A DNA stretch of 64,000 bases from Rhodobium gokarnense (GTDB lineage: Bacteria > Pseudomonadota > Alphaproteobacteria > Rhizobiales > Rhodobiaceae). The stretch covers positions 186,001-250,000 of the forward strand of contig NZ_JAOQNS010000004.1 in assembly GCF_025961475.1 (NCBI RefSeq). Direction: 5' to 3'. Made by a program: the position numbers and the translations under genes. Shown here one piece after another: positions 57,354 to 64,000 of the stretch. Under the pieces are notes generated by a model. That model was not told the DNA's origin. It did not search any database and saw only the letters and a list, made by a program, of their open reading frames with translations. Within the stretch, counting starts at the first letter, position 1, and every line of letters starts with the position of its first letter.

Positions 57354-58607
57354 TTACACCGGGCGCAGCAGCACGTGGCGCTTCTTGCCGACTGACAATT
57401 TGATGACGCCGTCGCCGGTGACGTCGGCCATGGTCAGGGATCCGCGCTCGTCGGTGACGACGCTGTCGTTGACGCGGATGCCACCGGAGCGGACCTGGCG
57501 GCGGACCTCGCCATTGGAGGCGGCAAGGCCGGCATGGACGAAGGCGGCAAGGACGCCAAGGCCGGCTTCAAGCTCCGCGGCTGCGATGTCGACGCTCGGA
57601 AGGTTCTCCGCCAGGGCGCCTTCCTCGAAGGTCAGGCGGGCCGTTTCGGCCGCAGCCTCGGCCGCGGCGCGCCCGTGCAGCATGGCGGTCGCTTCGGTTG
57701 CAAGCGTTTTCTTTGCATCGTTTAGTTCGGAACCTTCGAGCGCTTCCAGGCGTTTGATCTCATCCATCGGCAGATCGGTGAACAGCCTCAGGAACCGGCC
57801 GATGTCGGCGTCCTCCGTGTTGCGCCAGAACTGCCAGTACTCGTAGGGGCTCTTGGCGTCGGCGTTGAGCCAGACGGCGCCGTCCGCCGTCTTGCCCATC
57901 TTGGCGCCGGAGGCCGTGGTGATCAGCGGCGTCGTCACGGCGAACAATTCGGCGCCGGCGAGACGGCGTCCGAGGTCGATGCCGGACAGGATGTTGCCCC
58001 ACTGGTCCGAGCCGCCCATCTGCAGCCGGCAGCCGGTACGTCGAAAAAGCTCGACGAAATCGTAGGCCTGCAGGACCATGTAGTTGAATTCGAGGAATGA
58101 GAGATGCTGTTCCCGCTCAAGGCGCATCCGGACGGCGTCGCGCTGGATCATCTGGTTGACCGAGACGTGGCGCCCGACATCGCGCAGGAGATCCACATAG
58201 CCGAGGCCGAGCAGCCAGTCGGCGTTGTCGACCATGACGGCGTCTTGCGGCCCGTCGCCGAAGGTCAGGAACGACGAGAAGACCTGCCGGATGCCTTCCT
58301 TGTTGGTCTCGATCGCGTCCGGCGTCAGCAGCTTGCGCGATTCGTCCTTGCCGGACGGATCGCCGACCCTGGTCGTGCCGCCGCCCATCAGGACGATCGG
58401 CCGATGGCCGCATTTCTGCAGCCAGCGCAGCATCATGATCTGCACCAGCGAGCCGACATGCAGGCTCGGCGCCGTGCAGTCGAAGCCGATATAGGCGCTG
58501 ACCGTTTCCGTCGTCAGGCAGCGATCGAGCGCTTGCGGATCGGAGCACTGATGGATGAAGCCGCGCTCGGAAAGCGTGGCGAGAAACTCGGACGAAAACT
58601 CGGTCAT
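57354..58607 (-). CDS. tyrS: Tyrosyl-tRNA synthetase
   Basis: This 417-residue class I synthetase charges tRNA-Tyr. The HIGH-like motif is HVGS ([10 protein letters not shown]), tyrosine-binding GFDCTAPS and GGSDQWGN, and KMSKS is KMGKT ([11 protein letters not shown]). The C-terminal S4-like domain ([14 protein letters not shown]) contacts tRNA. It converges with the AsmA-like gene and diverges from anmK. Confidence 0.97.
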   Translation of the reverse strand: MTEFSSEFLATLSERGFIHQCSDPQALDRCLTTETVSAYIGFDCTAPSLHVGSLVQIMMLRWLQKCGHRPIVLMGGGTTRVGDPSGKDESRKLLTPDAIETNKEGIRQVFSSFLTFGDGPQDAVMVDNADWLLGLGYVDLLRDVGRHVSVNQMIQRDAVRMRLEREQHLSFLEFNYMVLQAYDFVELFRRTGCRLQMGGSDQWGNILSGIDLGRRLAGAELFAVTTPLITTASGAKMGKTADGAVWLNADAKSPYEYWQFWRNTEDADIGRFLRLFTDLPMDEIKRLEALEGSELNDAKKTLATEATAMLHGRAAAEAAAETARLTFEEGALAENLPSVDIAAAELEAGLGVLAAFVHAGLAASNGEVRRQVRSGGIRVNDSVVTDERGSLTMADVTGDGVIKLSVGKKRHVLLRPV

Positions 58608-58861
58608 GACCGGAACTTCCCTGGAAAGGATCGGGGATCGGCGGGCCGGATCAAGGGGCCCGGCGCGCTCTATAGCGCAACTTTTGTGCAAAGGCACGGG
58701 GGGCGGCCAATGCGAAATGCGGGAGCCCGCCATGCGCAGGAATACCCCGAAGGATTAACCCCCTCTTTGCATACAGCCAATACAATTTGTCGCTGCGCCG
58801 TACGGCGCGACCACGCTAAGCTGGCTTGCTGCGGGCATTCTCTGGGAGGTCACAAAAACAG

Positions 58862-59971
58862 ATGAAAACCTTTCGGGCCATCGGGCTCATGAGCGGGACG
58901 TCGTTCGACGGCGTCGACGCCGCCATCATCGAAACGGACGGCGAAAAGGTTTTTGCGACCGGCCCGGGACTGACCCAGCCCTACACCGACGACGAGCGCC
59001 AGATCCTGAGGACCGCGATGGCGGTGGCGGCGCAGCAAAGCGACCGCGACGCCCGTCCCCCGGAGCTGGCCGAGGCCGAACTGGTGGTGACGGAGGCCCA
59101 CGCCAAGGCGGTCGACGTCATCCTGGCCGCGGCCGGCCGCGACCGCTCCGAGATCGACATCATCGGCTTTCACGGCCAGACGGTGTTCCACGCGCCCGAC
59201 CGGCACCTGACCATCCAGCTCGGTGACGGCAACGCGCTGTCGCGGGCGACCGGCATTCCCGTCGTCTTCGATTTCCGCAAGTCCGACGTTGCCGCCGGCG
59301 GCCAGGGCGCGCCGATGGTCCCGGTCTATCACCGGGCGCTGGCCGACCAGAGCGGCCTTGAGCGGCCGCTCGCCATCATCAATCTCGGCGGCGTTGCCAA
59401 TTTCACCTGGATCGGCCGCGACGGCGCAATGGTCGCCTGTGACACCGGACCGGCGAGCGCGCTGATCGACGACTGGGTGTTTTCCCATTCCGGCGCCGCC
59501 TTCGACATGGACGGCGAGCTTGCGGCCTCCGGAACGGTCGACCGGGGGGTGCTCGGTGCCCTGCTGGACAATCCCTATTTCGGGTTGCCGGCGCCGAAGT
59601 CTTTGGACCGGCACGCCTTTTCGCTCGATCCGGTGAGGGGGCTGTCACTGGAGGACGGGGCGGCGACGCTGACCGCGTTCACCGCCGAGACGCTCGCCAT
59701 CGGCCTGAAACGGGTGCCGGAGACGCCGCGCATGCTGGTCGTTTGCGGCGGCGGCGCGCACAACCCGTCCCTGTTGTCGGCGATCGAACGGGCGACGGGC
59801 ATCTTCACGGTGGTCACCGGCGAAGCGCTCGGCTGGTCGTCAGACCACATCGAGGCGGAGGCCTTCGGCTATCTCGCGGTCCGGCGGATGCTGTTCCTGC
59901 CGATCAGCTTTCCGATGACGACGGCCGTCGATGCGCCGATGATGGGCGGCGAGATCGCCGCGCCGAAATAG
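58862..59971 (+). CDS. anmK: Anhydro-N-acetylmuramic acid kinase
   Basis: This 369-residue kinase converts anhMurNAc to MurNAc-6-phosphate in cell wall recycling. Marks are GLMSGTSFDGVDAAI, GFHGQTVFHAP, LGDGNALS, VVFDFRKSDVAAGGQGAP, NLGGVANFT and CGGGAHN. It is divergent from tyrS, a usual arrangement in alphaproteobacteria. ATG 58862 has GGGAGGT upstream. Confidence 0.96.
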   Translation: MKTFRAIGLMSGTSFDGVDAAIIETDGEKVFATGPGLTQPYTDDERQILRTAMAVAAQQSDRDARPPELAEAELVVTEAHAKAVDVILAAAGRDRSEIDIIGFHGQTVFHAPDRHLTIQLGDGNALSRATGIPVVFDFRKSDVAAGGQGAPMVPVYHRALADQSGLERPLAIINLGGVANFTWIGRDGAMVACDTGPASALIDDWVFSHSGAAFDMDGELAASGTVDRGVLGALLDNPYFGLPAPKSLDRHAFSLDPVRGLSLEDGAATLTAFTAETLAIGLKRVPETPRMLVVCGGGAHNPSLLSAIERATGIFTVVTGEALGWSSDHIEAEAFGYLAVRRMLFLPISFPMTTAVDAPMMGGEIAAPK

Positions 59972-59996
59972 GGCGCCGAGACCGGACGTTTCTGAC

Positions 59997-60653
59997 TTAA
60001 GCGGCGTCGGTGATCGCGGCCAGCCGCCGGTCGACATAGTCGGAGCAGACGCCGACCAGTTCTTCCACGTGATTCTCGAAGAAATGGTTGGCGCCGGAGA
60101 TCGTCGTCTGGTCGATGACGATGCCCTTCTGGGTCTTCAGCTTGTCGACGAGCGCCTGGACGTCCTTGACCGGCACCACCTTGTCGGCGTCGCCATGGGC
60201 GATCAGGCCGGACGAGGGGCAGGGGGCCAGGAACGAGAAATCGTTGAGATTGGCCGGCGGGGCGATCGAGATGAAGCCTTCCACTTCCGGGCGCCGCATC
60301 AGCAGTTGCATGCCGATCCAGGCGCCGAAGGAAAAGCCGGCGATCCAGCAGGCGCGGGCGTCGGGGTGGATGGTCTGCACCCAGTCGAGCGCGGCGGCGG
60401 CATCGGACAACTCGCCCGAGCCGTGGTCGAACTCGCCCTGGCTGCGGCCGACGCCGCGGAAGTTGAAGCGCAGCACCGCAAACTCGCGTTTCGCGAACAT
60501 ATAGAACAGCTGGTAGACGATCTGATTGTTCATCGTCCCGCCGAACTGCGGATGCGGGTGCAGGATGAGGGCGATCGGTGCGTTGCGGCTCTTGGCGGGC
60601 TGAAACCGCCCTTCCAGTCGGCCCGCAGGACCGTTGAAAATGACTTCCGGCAT
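59997..60653 (-). CDS. Alpha/beta hydrolase
   Basis: This 218-residue hydrolase has LHPHPQFGGTMNN, the oxyanion region FNFRGVGRSQG, the nucleophile elbow GFSFGAW (Ser) and GANHFF (catalytic His) with Asp in HGDADKV. Proteins of this family are often placed next to the cysteine desulfurase gene in alphaproteobacteria. The substrate is unknown. Confidence 0.9.
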   Translation of the reverse strand: MPEVIFNGPAGRLEGRFQPAKSRNAPIALILHPHPQFGGTMNNQIVYQLFYMFAKREFAVLRFNFRGVGRSQGEFDHGSGELSDAAAALDWVQTIHPDARACWIAGFSFGAWIGMQLLMRRPEVEGFISIAPPANLNDFSFLAPCPSSGLIAHGDADKVVPVKDVQALVDKLKTQKGIVIDQTTISGANHFFENHVEELVGVCSDYVDRRLAAITDAA

Positions 60654-60987
60654 GGTGCGTTGGGGTCTCTCTGAGGCGTTTTACGGGAACGTTACTCTTG
60701 TCGATCGCAGGGACCTTCAGCCTCGGGCGATCCTTGACTTGGATATAGGGGCTCCCTAGAACTTTGCTAAGAGCTAATTTGCTTGTCCGACCGGACCTTG
60801 ACCCCGGCCAGGGCGGCGCGAAATGGACATGAGGGGAGTTTCGTCTCCCCAAACTCGTCTTCTTAGACAGGTGCCCGCGTTTTCTCAAGGCGGGTTTTGT
60901 CGGGGAGCATCCGGTCCTTGCGTTTCAGCGCCTTCCTGCCTTGGCCGTGTCAGGCCGGCCCGACACCGGGGCGATGGCAACGAGGCG
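60654..60987. other. Upstream region of the suf operon
   Basis: These 334 bases separate the hydrolase from the cysteine desulfurase. A promoter-like pair with a palindrome is annotated at 60734. No gene was identified; upstream in-frame starts for the desulfurase lack family sequence. Confidence 0.4.
60734..60762 (+). promoter_or_regulatory. Candidate suf promoter with operator-like palindrome
   Basis: TTGACT (60734-60739), 17-base spacer, TAGAAC (60757-60762). The perfect palindrome TAGGG-GCT-CCCTA (60746-60758) overlaps the -10 box and could bind a repressor. In alphaproteobacteria suf genes are commonly under iron/Fe-S regulators, but which one applies is not shown by this sequence. Confidence 0.35.
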
Positions 60988-62160
60988 ATGCAGGAAACCG
61001 TGACCGAGAACAGAGCCTATCTCGACTGGAATGCGACGACACCGCTGCGGCTTGATGCCCGCGCGGCGATGGCGGCTGCGTTCGACGTTGTCGGCAATCC
61101 GTCCTCCGTCCACGGCGAGGGCCGCAAGGCGGCGGCGATCCTGCGCGATGCCCGCGATGCGGTCGCCGACCTCGTCGGCGCTGCGTCCGACCGCGTCGTC
61201 TTCACCAGCGGCGGCACGGAGGCGAATGCCGCCGTCGTCCGTCCCGATCTCTATGACAGGATCATCGTCTCCGCCGTGGAGCACGATTCCGTCAAGGCGG
61301 CGGCCTCAAGCGATCCGGCAAGGCTCGTGACCATTCCCGTCGACGTGACGGGAGAGATCGATCTCACGGCCCTCGACCGCCTGCTCGACCAGACGGCCGG
61401 AGCGCGCGTGCTCGTCTCCGTCATGCTCGCCAACAACGAGGTCGGCACGATCCAGCCGGTCGCCGAGGCGGCCGAGCTCTGCCACGCCCATGGCGCCGTC
61501 ATCCATTGCGATGCCGTCCAGGCGGTCGGCAAGCTGCCGGTGTCGATGGCGGCCCTCGGCGTCGATTTCCTGACGCTCTCAGGCCACAAGTTCGGCGGCC
61601 CGAAGGGCGTCGGCGCGATCGTTTGCGGGCCCTCCGCCGCGGTTACCCCGCTCATTCGCGGCGGCGGCCAGGAGCGGCGCCAGCGGGCCGGTACGGAGAA
61701 TCTCATCGGCATTGCCGGCATGGGCGCGGCCATTCGGGCCGCGGCAGACGGCATGGACGATTGGGGCCGCGTTGCGGCGTTGCGTGACCGCATCGAGGAT
61801 TTCGTCGGCAAGCTGCCGGGCGTCGGGGCCAGCGCGCCGGTGCTGATCGCGCCCGAGAAGCGCCTTCCCAACACCACGGCGGTTGCATTGCCGGGCCTGA
61901 AGGCCGACATGATGGTGATGACGCTGGACCTTGAGGGCGTTGCGGTGAGCGCGGGCGCGGCCTGCTCGTCCGGCAAGGTCAAGCGGTCGGACGTCCTTGC
62001 GGCGATGGGCGCGCCGGCGGCGATCGCCGATGCCACCATCCGCGTCAGCCTCGGCTGGGAGACCGGCGAGAAGGACGTGGACCGCTTTTGCACCGCCTTT
62101 GAAACACTCTATCGCCGCTGGCGCCAGCGCCTCGGCGCCGACAGGCTTGAAGTGGCGTAA
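60988..62160 (+). CDS. Cysteine desulfurase (IscS/NifS-like) of the suf operon
   Basis: This 390-residue PLP enzyme takes sulfur from cysteine for Fe-S cluster assembly. PLP-Lys is in TLSGHKFGGPKG; the persulfide Cys is in SAGAACSSGKVK; substrate contact in GGTEANAAV and MLANNEVGTIQP. Group I (IscS/NifS-like) rather than SufS, going by the longer Cys loop. It heads the suf operon, with sufB 39 bases after it. ATG 60988 is the family start. Confidence 0.94.
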   Translation: MQETVTENRAYLDWNATTPLRLDARAAMAAAFDVVGNPSSVHGEGRKAAAILRDARDAVADLVGAASDRVVFTSGGTEANAAVVRPDLYDRIIVSAVEHDSVKAAASSDPARLVTIPVDVTGEIDLTALDRLLDQTAGARVLVSVMLANNEVGTIQPVAEAAELCHAHGAVIHCDAVQAVGKLPVSMAALGVDFLTLSGHKFGGPKGVGAIVCGPSAAVTPLIRGGGQERRQRAGTENLIGIAGMGAAIRAAADGMDDWGRVAALRDRIEDFVGKLPGVGASAPVLIAPEKRLPNTTAVALPGLKADMMVMTLDLEGVAVSAGAACSSGKVKRSDVLAAMGAPAAIADATIRVSLGWETGEKDVDRFCTAFETLYRRWRQRLGADRLEVA

Positions 62161-62199
62161 CGGGGCCTGAGCCCCGCCGTCCAAGGGAGACGAACAGAC

Positions 62200-63669
<1,470 letters not shown>

Positions 63670-63747
63670 GCGCGCTGGAACAGCGGACCGACACGATCGA
63701 TATCAGCCGGCCGGGGCGAAAAACCGGCAAGGGCAAGGGAAGAAAGA

Positions 63748-64000
63748 ATGCTTGAGATCAAGAACCTCCACGTCGCCGTCGACGGCAACGAAATCCTGAA
63801 GGGCATCGACCTGACGGTGAAGCCCGGCGAGGTGCACGCCATCATGGGCCCGAACGGCTCGGGCAAGTCGACGCTCTCCTATGTGCTCGCGGGCAAGGAC
63901 GACTACGACATCACCGAGGGCGAGGTTCTCTTCAACGGCGAGAACCTCCTGGAAATGGAGCCGAACGAGCGTGCCGTCGCCGGCATGTTCTTGGCCTTCC
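63748..64000 (+). CDS. sufC: Fe-S assembly ATPase SufC (cut by window end)
   Basis: The first 84 residues of an ABC-type ATPase are visible, opening [20 protein letters not shown], with Walker [10 protein letters not shown] and the SufC-like [24 protein letters not shown]. SufC binds SufB and SufD and drives cluster assembly. The rest lies outside the window. GGGAAGAAAG precedes ATG 63748. Confidence 0.95.
   Translation, partial: MLEIKNLHVAVDGNEILKGIDLTVKPGEVHAIMGPNGSGKSTLSYVLAGKDDYDITEGEVLFNGENLLEMEPNERAVAGMFLAF

Overview
The window joins the edge of an integrated mobile island (about 1-14,216) to conserved chromosome (about 14,217-64,000) of a GC-rich alphaproteobacterium. Hyphomicrobiales (Rhizobiales) is most likely. 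The reasons are the NDUFA12 complex I subunit, a class II (B12) ribonucleotide reductase, RNase E with a large acidic insert in its S1 domain, the aroQ-accB-accC-aat-DUF2155 order, and a cysteine desulfurase-sufB-sufC operon. The genus cannot be fixed from the sequence.

Island, 1-14,216. From the left edge: the end of a YcaO gene, a translationally coupled tfuA and a small helical protein (a possible thioamide-type peptide-modification unit); a minus-strand pair with the antirestriction gene ardA, preceded by a long imperfect palindrome; a ParDE toxin-antitoxin pair; a MobA/MobL relaxase and a VirD4/TraG-like ATPase diverging from an oriT that resembles the RSF1010 type; and an M48 (HtpX-like) membrane protease. 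A broken integrase tail follows at 7,966-8,205. Next comes a visibly AT-rich cassette (8.2-12.97 kb): a radical SAM enzyme, an aminoglycoside-phosphotransferase-like kinase fused to a membrane domain resembling Pycsar effectors, and a metallo-beta-lactamase-fold hydrolase in one operon, with a convergent HPr-kinase-like P-loop protein. An intact tyrosine integrase and tRNA-Gln(CUG) close the island. The tRNA is the probable attachment site. The left end of the island lies outside the window.

Beside the tRNA, 14.5-17.0 kb, is a phage-derived cassette: an XRE regulator diverging from a GH24 endolysin, a small membrane protein and a 3TM holin of the gene-transfer-agent type. A perfect inverted repeat lies in the shared promoter region.

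Chromosomal core, 17.2-64 kb: ppx/gppA-rlmE; an SDR gene; guaB; gatCA; a divergent DUF2235 hydrolase/DUF2779 nuclease pair; nrdJ under two NrdR boxes; a response regulator; an NDUFA12 gene; a methyltransferase; rne; an aminotransferase; a DsbA-family thioredoxin; aroQ-accBC-aat; DUF2155; an N-acetylmuramoyl-L-alanine amidase; mrcA; prfB with its programmed frameshift; a LytM peptidase; DUF455; bcp; an AsmA-like protein; tyrS; anmK; an alpha/beta hydrolase; and the start of the suf operon, with sufC cut by the right edge. Themes are envelope growth and recycling (amidase, PBP1A, LytM, AnmK), translation (gatCA, prfB, tyrS, rlmE) and Fe-S assembly.

The most novel part is the AT-rich cassette. 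It combines enzymes typical of peptide-cofactor or RiPP pathways (radical SAM, MBL, HprK-like) with a kinase carrying a putative membrane-effector domain. This is the best candidate in the window for an undescribed system.
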